64,000 nt of DNA from Mytilus trossulus (taxonomy: Eukaryota > Mollusca > Bivalvia > Mytilida > Mytilidae): contig NC_086386.1 of assembly GCF_036588685.1 (NCBI RefSeq), forward strand, positions 7,348,117 through 7,412,116. The letters run 5' to 3'. Positions 44,164 through 56,613 of the stretch are shown here, one piece after another. The translations under genes were made by a program, and so were the position numbers. Position 1 is the first letter of the stretch; every line of letters starts with the position of its first letter. The notes under the pieces are model-generated. The model was not told the origin of the DNA, searched no databases, and saw only the letters and a program-made list of their open reading frames with translations.

Positions 44164-44324
44164 AAAGCCAGCAGCCCACATATAGCTACTACAAGTTAGT
44201 GAAGAGTATCACGAATAGAAAAGAGTATATAGAAAATGCCGAAATTTTACTGCTCGGAGACAAAAAGAGATGTGAACACAACAGAAAGAAGCAAATATTT
44301 AGATCCATAACCTTAAAAAATTGA
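44164..44324 (+). CDS. Candidate exon 2 of the 43-kb gene
   Basis: After the acceptor ATTTTCACAG the phase-1 frame reads KSQQPTYSYYKLVKSITNRK, then EYIENAEILLLGDKKRCEHN and closes with TGA at 44322. It is a short charged helical segment of 53 codons. Joined to exon 1 it would give a protein of about 94-117 residues with one membrane segment. The acceptor lies at the border of a family A repeat, so this could be an exonised edge. Confidence 0.3.
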
Positions 44325-47300
44325 TGTTATTTTTGGAATTTCAAAAAGTATATTTTAGTACCGATATCTTGGCTCAGTGAACGCGTTTGCTGGCGCATTC
44401 ACTATACTGTTTAGCAACATATTTATGTTACAACTCCTAGTTCTAAGTGGTCTTATACAATTATTAAAATAAAGTGTTTTTTATTCAACGTTTACTGAAG
44501 GGAAATATTCATAACGCTAAATACAGTCATGGTTACCAATTAAATGGAACCATATAAAGAACAAGTTAACTTTTGTGTAGTTTTAAACAATTTTGACTCA
44601 CGGCTAAGATGTCCAGATGTTTTGACCACTACAGAAAAAAACGATCAATTCTTTAACAGGAGAATGATGAACCTTCTCGACAACAATTGACTGTATTTTG
44701 GTGCAAAATGGTTTCTTTATAATTAATACAGATTAATCAAGGCATTAAACGATCAATTGATTATTCCGATTAACCACTTCACAGAATTGTACTACAGAAC
44801 CTACCAACAGAAGTTTAACACATAAGACAATAAAAGTATCAAATTTCAACTTTTAATCATAGCTAATTTTCTGCTTGTATGGATCATAATTCATCTCTAG
44901 AATTAACAATAACGTCTCCCTATAGAATGTGTTGATTAACTTGTTGAGGAAGCAGACTCGTCTTATTTATCGCTATACATCGATAAAAGATCTAAGTGCC
45001 AATGATTTTAGGTTAATAAAAATCTGGTGAATATTAATTAAATCTTCACCAATTGGGAATAATAATTCTTTTTGGAAAAACTATGGGCCGATTCTTGTAA
45101 ATTATTACTTTGGTACTACGGCTTTTGAGTGATCTCTTAGAAATGAAGAGGGATCTCATCCAAAACTGTTGTGCTTAAACGACATAATGAAATAATTTTT
45201 GAAGAACCTCTATGCTAATTTGCTTGTTATTTTTCTTGATCAATTTTAACATACTTTTATGTTATTGGTTTGCACTTTGTCCCTTCCAAAAATATAGTTA
45301 ACCCGGCCGTCATTGGTATTTTCTAATGCATAGGTGTATTATATTTGAAGTATATGTATAAGGAGTTGTGGTTATAATGTCAGTGAAACAGCAACCTAAC
45401 GACCATATTCACCAAAAGTAGCCTACATTCCATCGGGTCATTGCGCATTACAAATTTTAAACTACAAACTAAAGCAGTTATTTACCAAAGAGTGTCTGAT
45501 ATAAAATACAACTAGTAGTACTTTGGCATCTCTTTGGAAGAGGTGTAATTAAAAGGGGTCTATAGACCGTCAAGATGGTTGAATATTCATTTTGTTTAGG
45601 TTAAACATTTTAAATAACAATGCTTAGTTTCTGGACCTGATATGAATATAAAAAACAAAAAATATAAAAAAAGACTTAGTATGATTTCCAATCAGACAAC
45701 TATCAACCTTTAAGTTAATTCAAATGAAATAGTTGAAAACAATTATAGGATGTCAAACAGCCTTCAACAAAAAGGAAAATTCATATGGAATTATCGGCTG
45801 TTGAAGGCCGGACATGAAAAATATTTAAAACGAGATTACAAACAGCCTAATTTATTACAAAATTGTTATGAATAGGCATACACAAACACTGTAGTTTTCA
45901 GTGTGTTTTGGATGACTAATTAAAGAGCTATTCGTTATTGATATCTCATATCATGTGATATAATCGAGCAAGTCAGTTGAATATTGTGCTCACGGGTGCG
46001 ACACGTGAGCAGGATGTGCTTACCCGTCCGGAGCACATGCGATTATCCATAGTTCTAGGGGGGATTCGTGTTGCTCAGTCTTTGTAGTTTTCTATGTTGT
46101 GTTTCTGTACTATCGTTTGTTTGTTTGTCTTTTTCTTTTTTAGCCATGGCGTTGTCTGTTTATTTTCGACTTTATTTTCTAGGTAAGACCATACATACCG
46201 AGCAAGTACAGAATCAAACATAACCTTTTCAATTTCAATAGATCGTTTTTTGCAATATAATTGTTGGTTTACGTCCGATCTAGAAAAAATACACTCAGTA
46301 ACACATATAACAGAATACTGTTATATGTACTTTTAACCTTTGATATATATGCCACATCCGTATTTGGCTTTCTTTATGTCATACATAGTTTATTATAAGT
46401 TAAATGGTAGCAATTCACAGAACAGAATAAGTACGAAATAAATGTACTAAAAAAACACTTCAAACGAATCATTTAAACTAAGACTATTTAAAGAGGAAAT
46501 AACAAAAGTAACGGAGTTTTAAAACACTTAAGAAGATTAGGAGATATGCTATAGCCTACATGAGCTGATGTCAATCCATGGGATATTCCGCAGAACAGTG
46601 AGGTTATAAAAAAGACGCTCTGGTTTATCGTAATTCAAAGCATTCGTTATCTTACAAATTGAGATTTACAGCGTACTACATGTAGGTACAAATCTGCTAA
46701 AAAAGTCCGTAACAAATTATCTATTTGCAACGGTTTGCAAGAAAGTTTTCGGTAGCTATTACAAAGATGAAAATTCAATCATCAGATCAGCCAATGATCT
46801 TTTGGAAATGAAGATTATTGTAACTATCATATTACAAAAAATATATAATTAAAATATTTATATTGGCAATATGATAATCCAATAATTATAATAAAAGAAA
46901 TGTTTAGAATCAAACTTGCCCTTTATCCCATACACCCAAACGTAGAATGCACATTCATTTATAATGTCATATATGAAATCTTCATATTGTTCAATGATCT
47001 TTACAAAACGATCAACCATAGCTGAAATAAGAAACACAATGTATAAAAGTAAGAGCAATGTAACTGTTTGGCAGGTTTATGTTAAGAATATTTGTATTTG
47101 AGTAACAGTTTTATTCAGTTATTTTAAAAATTAGTGCTGTACAATATAGATAGAGATCATTTAGCTTATTAATAGGAGTTATGCTTTATTCTATGTCAAT
47201 GATCTTTAAAAAATAATATCTTTGTACGAAAACTTGAGTTTACTGTTGCATTTTATGTCAAATCATGACATAGGTGCATTTGAAAATATAAAGAGATGTA

Positions 47301-47490
47301 CTGTTGTTTATATGCTAACAATGCTATTGTATCATCTATTTCGAAGGTGGCTATGGACTCGGGATCTCGATAAACTATTGCATACTCCTAATGAGCGGCA
47401 TACGTTGAGGGGTTAGATGCAAGTCTCCATACAAGATTCTATAAACCTATCTTTCAAAAGCATGCTTGTCTTGCTTTATATATTTTATTT
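44325..47490. other. No gene supported; repeats
   Basis: A family A repeat (plus) at about 45655-45870 (TAGTATGATTTCCAATCAGA, GATGTCAAACAGCCTTCAAC). Reverse repeat sequence at about 46060-46180 (TTTCTGTACTATCGTTTGTT, TAGCCATGGCGTTGTCTGTT). The minus-strand frame at 46858-47058 has an acceptor-like CTTATTTCAG but no partner exon. Confidence 0.45.
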
Positions 47491-47546
47491 GGTTCGATGC
47501 CTCTGCTGGTGGACTATTAGTCCCCGAGGGTATCACCAGCCCAGTA

Positions 47547-47566
47547 GCCAATACTTCGGTACTGGC
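47547..47566 (+). ncRNA. UUCG-capped hairpin in retrozyme copy 1
   Basis: GCCAATAC-TTCG-GTACTGGC, an 8-bp stem with one A-C mismatch closed by a C(UUCG)G tetraloop. The copy at 47897 is perfect. Confidence 0.75.
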
Positions 47567-47760
47567 ATGAAAATACGGATTTTTTGTGTTATTAAAATTT
47601 GCTGTTACAAAATGATAGAAATTATAATAAATTAAGGGATGCATCTCCCTCGTGCAAAGCTCTGATTCCTTTCACGGATTTGGCTATACTTTTTGGACCT
47701 TTTGAATTATAGCTCTTCATCTTTTATATAAGCTTTGGATTTCAAATATTTTGGCAACGA

Positions 47761-47804
47761 GCATCACTGAAGAGACATGTATTGTCGAAATGCGCATCTG
47801 GTGC
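47761..47804 (+). ncRNA. Hammerhead ribozyme, fully consensus
   Basis: Stem I GCATCA / TGGTGC (six pairs, one GU), core CTGAAGA (position 7 is variable in hammerheads), stem II GACA-TGTAT-TGTC, GAAA, stem III ATG-CG-CAT, cleavage triplet ATC. Predicted cut after C47798. Stem III is only 3 bp with a 2-nt loop, the short form typical of animal retrozymes and Penelope-like elements, which often act as dimers. Confidence 0.9.
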
Positions 47805-47896
47805 AAGGAAATTGGTACCGTTAATCTTATTACTACCACTGGGTCGATGCCTCTGCTGGTGGAGTATTAGTCCCCGAGGGTATCACCAGCCCAGTA

Positions 47897-47916
47897 GCCA
47901 GTACTTCGGTACTGGC
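47897..47916 (+). ncRNA. UUCG-capped hairpin in retrozyme copy 2
   Basis: GCCAGTAC-TTCG-GTACTGGC, a perfect 8-bp stem with a C(UUCG)G tetraloop. The related hairpins at 56494-56513 and 12442-12462 keep the stem through different base pairs. Confidence 0.8.
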
Positions 47917-48111
47917 ATGAAAATACGGATTTTTTTGTGTTATTAAAATTTGCTGTTACAAAATGATAGAAATTATAATAAATTAAGGGATGCATCTCCC
48001 TCGTGCAAAGCTCTGATTCCTTTCACGGATTTGGCTATACTTTTTGGACCTTTTGAATTACAGCTCTTCATCTTTTATATAAGCTTTGGATTTCAAATAT
48101 TTTGGCAACGA

Positions 48112-48155
48112 GCATCACTGAAGAGACATGTATTGTCGAAATGCGCATCTGGTCC
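48112..48155 (+). ncRNA. Hammerhead ribozyme, second copy of the tandem
   Basis: Same as 47761-47804, except that the distal strand of stem I is TGGTCC, which costs one pair. Core, stems II and III and the ATC cleavage triplet are intact. Predicted cut after C48149, so the excised monomer would be 351 nt. Confidence 0.85.
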
Positions 48156-48185
48156 AAGAAAATTGGTACCGTTAATCTTATTAAG

Positions 48186-50510
48186 TATGATTGTTATCTC
48201 TGTTTGGTAAATCATCAATCAGACAAATATTATTTTTTCAGCACCAAATTGACAAATTGAAAGCCGAGATTTCCGTCTTGTTGAGGTTTACCCCACAACT
48301 TCTACTATTGATATGGTACTTCCTAATCAGAAAACTGCACCTTAAGATTTAAACCAAGTTATATTGATAATGGAGGAACCAAAAACAATCATATCTTTAA
48401 AATAAATAGTAGGGGGTTCATTCATTTCAAATTGTATTGAAGGTAACTTGCTTTCATGTACATTTCTTTTAGTTTTCTTTTTGTCTTTATAATTGTAACG
48501 TGATCGGCTTCAATATATATACGAACTTTCATAACGAAAAAGTCGTTCCTTACGGTATGTTATTTTCAGATTTCATAACTTATTTATTTAATTTAACAGT
48601 TACTTTAGATGAATAATCAGCTATATATTCTTGTGTTTTTTCCGGACAGATAGAGGGGTCATTAACATAGCATGAAGCGATAAAGAAAAACAGTTTAAAA
48701 ATGTTAACCTGTTCGTTTGAACTCAACTCTTGTCTTGGAAACATTGAGCCATTGAGCATTTAATACGATGTCTTGCATCCGAAACATCGTTTAACGGACG
48801 TGTTGATATTTATAATTTTGAGCAATATTTGGATGTTCACCTTCATTATTCCAATAGTTGATGGTCTGTGGAATTTAATATTATTTACTACATATCAGAA
48901 TGTGATACAAATGAGTACTTATGTTGCATGCACAACTTACTGTTCTCTTCAGCATATTCTGAAATCAATGCAATGATAAATTGTGCGGGGTAATTCTTAA
49001 CCAACTATCTGGAATACCAAATCCATTCCAAATTTAAGATTTGTGATAATATGATAGACCTTGAATTATAACAGACTGTTGTAATATGTCATAGTAAAAT
49101 ATTGACGTCTTAAATCTTGTATTTCTTTTTTGTAGTTCGACAGGTTATGTCTCAGCATGACGGTTTAAAAACAAAATGTCTCATTAAAACATGACCATAA
49201 ATGATCAATATCTTTTATAGGTAAAAAAGAATAGTACCTAATTAGAAATAAAATTACTGCAGATCCCTCAGTAAAAGTAAGTTAAATCCTAGAATATTTT
49301 CAGTTATAGCGCAAACGAATAGCAGCGATCGCATCTATGCAAATATAAATTAAACAACAACTAATGGAGAAGACGTTCTAAGTTACAAAACGTGTGTCTA
49401 ATCCTATTGTCAATGTTTTTGGACAATAAAATAAGTTTAAACAACAACTAACGTGAAAATTAATACATAGATATAGGAAGATGTGGTGTGAGTGCCAATG
49501 AGACAACTCTCCATCCAAATAACAATTTAGAAATTAAACCATTATAGGTTAAAGTATTCTATGCATAAAATATAACTGAAATCATTCGTAATATGTTCTT
49601 TTCAGAGAGAATATACTGAAATGTATTTTGAAGAGTCAAACTTATATTCTTTAAATGACTGTAATGACAGAAAGAAAATCTTCTAATTCATGATAGATTA
49701 TTTTATGTTCTTTTCAATGAGAATAAAATGAATTGAATTGTTAAAAGTACAAGTTATGTACTATAATTGATGAAATGATAACAAAGAAAATCTACTTTTC
49801 AAGTTAAAATGACTCTTTGAAATTTTGCCTTACTTAATTTTAAAAAACTATATCAAAAAATAAAATTTGACTTTTAAATTGTGGTGCTTCAAAAATTCGC
49901 AAACCAACAAGAAGAACCATTCGATTGAAAATTACTAAATATTCCATTTCGTTTTGTTTTCAACACGGATGAATTTTATACAGAAATACAATTGTAATCG
50001 GCAACTATTATGTTTATACAACTGTTTCTATGTCATTGCTTCTTGTATATGTATCAGTACATTTTATTTAGTTCATTTTCTACCCGATTAATTTAAAGAC
50101 ATACTTGATAAAAGAAATTAAGAGATGAAAAGTATTTGTATTGTAGAAGTATTATTGATCGGTTTCCCCAAGTGATGTCTTATGCAGCTTGATCAATGCG
50201 GCACGCCTCTGTGAAGTGTGTCTCCAATGAGAAAACCGTTATTCCTAGAATATATGATTTCAGAATTATATTATAATTTAATGAACCCAAGCATAAATAA
50301 ATGTCCCTGGTGTTTGTAAATTTCTCACTTTATAAACTTCATGAATACCCATTTATTCTAATGAAAATAGATCAAACGGGACATCATTAATTTGTTAAAA
50401 CATAAGGTCGCTACCATTTCAATCACCTGCTCTTGTGCTTGTGGTCTTATAACATTATTAAGTCCAACGAAATCAAACGGTACAGTCGCATATCGCCAAA
50501 ATCTACAGAT
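48186..50510. other. Upstream region of the Phox2-like gene; no other gene seen
   Basis: Mostly unique AT-rich sequence. A short family A piece (plus) lies at 49470-49545 (GATATAGGAAGATGTGGTGT). No TATA box or CpG cluster is convincing. Confidence 0.45.
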
Positions 50511-50766
50511 ATGATGGAATATTCGTACTTAGGACAAAACACTTTCGATGCTGCCAATTGTACTCTACCGGGAATGGACAACCCTTTAGCTAGTTGCAGT
50601 ATCCCTTGTAGTTATGGGGATAGTAATCCCTTCGGTCAAATGGCTGCACAAGGATATCGTTATAATGGGGTGCGGACATTCCCGCCTAATCCAGCTATGT
50701 CGTCTGCTAACTGTAGTATGGTTCCTCGACCACGAGAACATCCACAGGCTCCTGTTTTCCCTTCTG
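50511..50766 (+). CDS. Phox2: Phox2-type paired-like homeobox gene, first coding exon
   Basis: From MMEYSYLGQNTFDAANC the exon matches the conserved N-terminus of Phox2 proteins (MEYSYLN...). Later pieces fit too: LPGMDNPLASCS against the MAGMD...SSCS region, YRYNGVRTFPP against FQYNPIRTTF, and NCSMVPRPREHPQ against SCSLGTLRDHQ. It ends in phase 1 at a perfect donor, TCTG|GTAAGT (50767-50772). Phox2 is a transcription factor for autonomic and visceral neurons. The homeodomain itself is encoded by later exons and is not in this window. The start is set at 50511 (or 50514) because that is where family similarity begins. The frame is open upstream to 50433, and CTACAG just before it could even be a splice acceptor. 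Confidence 0.78.
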
Positions 50767-53700
50767 GTAAGTAAAGTGAATTTACACACTTTATATGGCG
50801 TTGCTTGTCGGCGATGAAATAAGATTTGGGGAAAGAAAATTGTTTAAGTTCACCTAATTTTGTTAACGGTGTCTACTTAGCCGTAATGATGAGAAGTAAA
50901 TTGGATTACTCAATGTAGAAATACACATTTTACATAATTTTCGCTTTAGCTGAAAATTTTCTATTTATTTATGGCACTAAATTGATATAAACAGCAAAAT
51001 TATAGTAAATTGAATCAGGGGTGGTAGTTTCAAAAGCGATTTAAGCAACTGACTTAGTTATGTTTCAAGGCAACTAGACGGGTAATTCACTTCTGGCCGC
51101 TTGAGAAGTTGCGGAAATAAGATTTGCTTCGCCGCAGTTTACGTTTTGGCATCGCTAATCACATTTGGTATTCAGTTTTATTGAAAATATTAAATAACCT
51201 TTCCAATACGATATTCGTCAACATTCATTTATACCTTTTGTTAAGTCTCTGTGGAAGAAATGTGATACATTGAAGAAGAAAGTTTCTCACATTTACCATA
51301 TTGGACTGTTTTATTGGATTTGAAATAACATATATCAAAGAAGATACTTGATCTTGTCAAAAGATATCTTAAAGATTATTGAAAAATCATCACACATTAG
51401 ACTTTCCCATAATTACATAATGTAATGATAGGTGATAATTCAACTTATCTTTCACAAATTACTTAGTTTATATATTTAATTAACTTAATAAGTAAGGAAA
51501 TCTTAATTTAATGAATTATATGATTTTTATTTTTTAGAAAGTACACGAAAGTATATTTGAAAATTCAACTTATATTACTAAATTATTGTATGAAAACATA
51601 TTTTTTGTTAATTTTTTTCGTGATTCAATTGTAACAGAATTTCCTTCCTTTTGGCGTAATCAAATATTGAACTTCGCTCATATGTTCATCTTTTACAATT
51701 TGATGATATTAAATAACATAATAAGTTAAATTCTATATAAATTTCTTTTTTTTTTAAATGCTTTCAAAATATACGATTTCCACTTATGTATTAAGCAAAT
51801 ATTTTTAATAAAACAAATTATGTAACAAATAATAGTTATAAAATGTAACTTAATCTAGAAATATATAATTAATTTTCAACAAAATTTGCATTCAAATAGT
51901 TTGTATTTTTTTTTAATTTTTATTTTTTGTAAAAAGTTTTGTTATTTTATCGTACACTTTTAAAATAAAATATGGGTTGACAAGGATAACTTTCGATAAT
52001 ATCCCGAAAAGAAAACTTACAATTAAATCCAATAAGTCTAACTTGTTACTTTTAAATTGCATTTTTGTTCTAAGGAGAGAAAATATAACTTACATTTATA
52101 TTTTCTAATATCAAAAACTACTATGAAATAAGTTTCCGCTATTCATACAATCTTTTAAAAAATATAATTTTCAATTTCCTGGTCTTTTTTTCTTTCTAAA
52201 AATTAACAGAGGTCTTTGATTTGTTTAATAATCATAATACCAAAGTATTTGAATTGTTTATCATGATATTTATTGAATATTTTCTTTAAAAAAAATAACG
52301 TTTAATGTTAAAACGGTAATCATTTCATACACTTTACAGCAGAATCGGAAGAATTATTACTTTAGGATTTAAATAAATATTCAAAACGAAATAAATAACT
52401 AATAAGATAAAAGGACAAAGGAAGTACACGGTTTAAGAAACTTATTTTCAAAATAACTTTTTTTTTATTTAGACTATTCCAAAAATGTTAATATTTGAAT
52501 ATTAAACTTCATTTTATGTAGTTGGAAGGTCAGTTTTAATAAAGTTTATGTTTAATTCTTTTGCTTTTAATGCATATATTTTTTTTATAGTTATAAAGTG
52601 TTCAAATAGTTTCCTATTAACACGAAAAAGTGCAAGATATTTACTTTTGAACTGTTTACTGAACCATATTTTGACCCTTTGAATAAAACTTACTACTTAA
52701 AGATATAATTAATCGCGCCGTTATCATAAAAGTTAATATTGTACATATTATTACATAAAAAACTTCATCATACTATATTTTTGTGTCGTTTCTAAAAATT
52801 ATAATGTGCAATTATTATTTACTTTCCATAATATTACTGTTTCATTGTTACTGATGTTACGGTTGTTTGTTTATTTCTGGTCCCATTTTGTTATCTTGCA
52901 AAATATTTAAAAAAAAATATTTTGCTATTTCTTTCACGTCAACAATTATGACAGCGGTTTGGGACGTATAAGTAGACAGTCTTTAAAAAAGCCTTTACAT
53001 GCAATGTCCTTAAAAGAGGGACGAAAGATACCAAAGGGACAGTCAATTATACCACAATATATGTCTAAGGATAGCTGATATAACAGTTTTGATATCCGGG
53101 TCTCAATATTTTTACCTCTGTTTTATATAATTATTCATAAAAAAAAACAACTTTTCGTCACTTCTTACAAACAAGAAGAAACAGGATAGAACATTTTGAT
53201 AAATTTGAGATACCCAAGATATATATGTAGATAATATTACAATGAACGATGCATATAGCAAAATATACATTGAACAGATTTTGTTATTTGTTCAAAATGG
53301 TTTGAAAAAGTTTTAGATAAAAATCATCAAATAAATCAAATATTTAATCCTGAATCAATATCAATTGTATGACCATCAGACATTAACCCATGATAATTTG
53401 TAAGCTGGTTTCGTAGGAAATCATACTACATCTCCGTATTTTTATATCCACGAGAGGTCTAAAATGTTATAATATATTGGACATCGTTGTATAACAAGCC
53501 CATAAATTAACCATTATTTTGCTGAACAATTTAGCAATGAAAAAAAAAAATAAACGTACAGAAAAAGATTGAAAAAAATGGTTTATAAATCAAATTAGAA
53601 AAAAGTAAATAATGAATAATTTTTTTTTAATAGTTTTAACATAGTTTGGGAATTTAAGAATGTTTCAAATTTCTATTAATTAATCGGTCTGATCTTTATA

Positions 53701-54474
53701 TTTATTATTTATTTATTTTATAACAAATAGAGGACATTTTAAAAAAATATTCTACATGAGATAGTACTTCAAAAATGTAAACAATCATACTTCATCTTTA
53801 AACAATAATATATAGATATTTTTTCTCCAAAAAAAGTCAAATACTTTGAAACAAAAATAATAAAAATAGCAATCTGTGAGGTAGTTTAAACGCTTAAAGT
53901 ATATAACCACATGTATATAAAATGTATGGTTTTGTACATGGCGAAAGTGAATTGGATTCAAACATTGTTCGATATAAAAAAAAAAAAATACACCAGGGGC
54001 CTGTTTATCGAAAATGTCCTAGAATTTGTCCTAAGATTTCTCTTAGAAATATATTAGGATTAAGTTAGGACCGACTTATAATTACGACATTGGTCAGTTT
54101 GCACACCAGACCTATATTAGGACTATCGTAGCTAGTCCCAATCACTGTCCTCAGTGTAAGCGTAACGTAAAAATGGAACACATAATATTAATTTGTAGAA
54201 CAAAATCGACCGCAACCTTTGTATGGATCCCCTTTTTCACATTTAAAATGTTCAAACTCCTTTTTGTTTTATTAAATATCGCTACGTGTTTCTAATTATT
54301 GAATAATGTTTTTTTTTAATTTTTTTTTAATTTGTTGGACATGTCCTATTCAAAAATATGTCCCCGAAATAAATCGTTAAACTGTATAAACATAACACGT
54401 ATATTGTTTAGAATTTACAAATCAACGTGAAACAACTGATGGAATACTTGACTTAAAATTATAATAAAATATAA

Positions 54475-54922
54475 CGTCGCTGGGCTTTCAAAATGTTGTA
54501 AATTACAATTTTTTCAAGAAAAAAAATCTCACAAACAGGCTTTGAAAATGTTCACAAAATGCATGCTTCCAAAATGTTGTATGTAAACTTGAACATTTTT
54601 GCAAAAAGCAGTAAAATAAAAACTTTGACATTTCTGGATTAACCGAGAACTTAAATTTTCACAGAAATAAAGAAATGTACAATCATTTTTTCCCAAAGCC
54701 ACTACACAACGATTTTCAAATTTTCATACAACATTTTGGAAGCAATTTTTACAAACAATAGACATTGGCAATTTTGTAATATGTATTATATTAAACGTTT
54801 TGATTGGTCTAACTATATGCTATCTTATAATACCAAAGATTTCCTTCCGCCTAGATCATTGGTGTAAAAAAGTATTTTTTAGCTCAAAAAGTCATCTACG
54901 ACATTTTAGAAGCCCAGCGACG
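54475..54922. mobile_element. 448-bp MITE with CGTCGCTGGGCTT termini
   Basis: CGTCGCTGGGCTTTCAAAATG at the left and CATTTTAGAAGCCCAGCGACG at the right are 21-bp inverted repeats with about three mismatches. Internal AAAATGTTGTA motifs recur in both orientations. No ORF. The target duplication is not clear. Confidence 0.75.
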
Positions 54923-56116
54923 AAAAGTAGATATGTCTTAAAAAACCCGAAAAAAATTCTATAAAGTTCTATAAGAATGCATAAGAAGATAGTTGTCTAA
55001 TTCATTAAAAATAAATTAAGAATAGCATAAGGCAATCATCAGAAAAAAATATAACGATATAAAACAAAGATGATAGTACAATATTAATTTATGAAACAAC
55101 ACAAAAATGAAATTCGTCCTTAGGTTTGTTGGGTTCAAAGTTGTTTTGGTAGACGATTAGTCCCCCAGGGTATATTTCGGAATGAAACCGTTGAATGGTC
55201 ATTTTCTATCAATTTTCCCCGGCGACAAAATGAATACTAAAATTTCGAAAGATCTGTTATAGTATACAGTCTGAATCTTCAATCTTGCAGTAGTAAAACG
55301 ACATGATACTTTTCTACCATTTTTACAAGCATTATTATACAAAATCGAAAGACAGAACTTTATTTCAGTCAAATTAAACTTACAGCTTGTTTTATTGAAA
55401 AAAGTAAAATCACAACAACAAAAAAACTCCGAAGAAAATTCAAAAAGGTAAGTTCTTAATCAAATGGCAAAATCCAAAGCTCAAACACATCAAATGAAAA
55501 GACTACTACTGTCATATTCCTGACTTGGTACAGGCACTTTTCTTACGTTACATTACATTACATTGACAAAGATTCGTGAAAAAACTAAGAGACACAACAG
55601 GTAAAAATGCCAAAAACTAGGGATACAAGAGCCAACACTGTGTTATCATCTTTGTCACTATGAAAACAAACAAATGTAAAAATAAAGTACGCACAGCAAT
55701 TTGTCAAATTAAACAACCTCATTTTGATTTTGTTATCATACGATTTTATTTTTGTATGTAAAATCCACCTATAAAGAATTGAAAGATTTTTTAAAAGTTC
55801 TGGGACCGAATCCTAAACCTGAAACTTATATGGTTAGAGTAAAATTAACTTTGATACATCATACATTGTACATTGTAAAAAACAACTCTAATCACAATTC
55901 ACTGTAAATAGTTATCAAAGGTACCCGAATAATAAAGATGTTTATGTCTTGAAAGAACAAAAGTTTTATTTGAAACGTTTGCAGACCATGTATTTAACAA
56001 ATAATCAAGACATTCCTATGAGCAACTACAGTGCTACACTTCTTGTCGAGTTGTAGAGGTGACTCCATATATGATTAAATTCATCATAGATACCAGGATA
56101 AAAATTTTATATTTCC

Positions 56117-56158
56117 ACCAGTCTCGCGTTTCGTCTACAAAAAAACTCAGTGACACTC
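56117..56158 (-). repeat. Degraded hammerhead in the retrozyme cluster
   Basis: GAGTGTCACTGA, TTGTAGACGAAACGCGAGAC. The GAAA box and the distal half of stem II remain. The CTGATGA core is broken by a deletion. Confidence 0.6.
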
Positions 56159-56259
56159 AAATAAAACAAATGTTGTGGTCCAAATAGAGTAATAAAGTTT
56201 AAGTACATTGAGGACCAATTCCTAAATAGTTATCAATGGTACCAGGATTATAATTTAGT

Positions 56260-56303
56260 ACGCCAGACGCGCGTTTCGTCTACATAAGACTCATTAGTGA
56301 CGC
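56260..56303 (-). ncRNA. Hammerhead ribozyme copy with core G5 to A
   Basis: Stem I GCGTCA / TGGCGT, core CTAATGA, stem II GTCT-TATGT-AGAC, GAAA, stem III ACG-CG-CGT, triplet GTC. All stems are intact, but G5 of the core is A, a change expected to abolish cleavage. Confidence 0.85.
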
Positions 56304-56493
56304 TCATATCGAAATAGTTATAAACCAAACAAATACAAAGTTGAAGAGCATTGATGATCCAAAATTCCAAAAAGTTGTGCCAAATACGGCTAAGGTAATC
56401 TATGCCTGGGATAAGAAAATCCTTAGTTTTTCGAAAAATTCAAAGTTTTGTAAACAGGAAATTTATAAAAATGACCACATAATTGATATTCAT

Positions 56494-56513
56494 GTCAACA
56501 CCGAAGTGCTGAC
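56494..56513 (-). ncRNA. UUCG-capped hairpin in the 56-kb retrozyme
   Basis: The minus strand reads GTCAGCAC-TTCG-GTGTTGAC: eight pairs including one GU, with the same C(UUCG)G cap as at 47897 but different stem bases. Confidence 0.75.
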
Positions 56514-56613
56514 TACTGGGCTGGTGATACCCTCTGGAACGAAACGTCCACAAACAGAGGCATCGACCCAGTGGTGTTAATAGTTATCAAAGGTACCAGG
56601 ATTATAATTTAGT

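Larger units (their letters stand above)
47491..48185 (+). mobile_element. Tandem retrozyme (two hammerheads, 351-bp monomer)
   Basis: A partial monomer, a hammerhead, one complete monomer and a second hammerhead follow each other in direct repeat: GGTTCGATGCCTCTGCTGGT at 47491 recurs at 47841, and the ribozyme at 47761 recurs at 48112. There is no ORF. This is the layout of retrozymes, small non-autonomous retroelements whose tandem transcripts are cut by hammerheads into unit-length RNAs that circularise. The two copies are nearly identical, pointing to recent amplification. The frames at 47417-47635 and 47950-48210 are shadows. Confidence 0.85.

Noticed and set aside
46858-47058. Minus-strand frame with acceptor-like CTTATTTCAG and MVDRFVKIIEQYEDF
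   Set aside because: No donor of quality, no partner exon and no family resemblance, so it was not called as an exon.
47417-48210. Three frames of 65-86 codons in the tandem repeat
   Set aside because: Noncoding retrozyme sequence. The frames differ between the two nearly identical copies.
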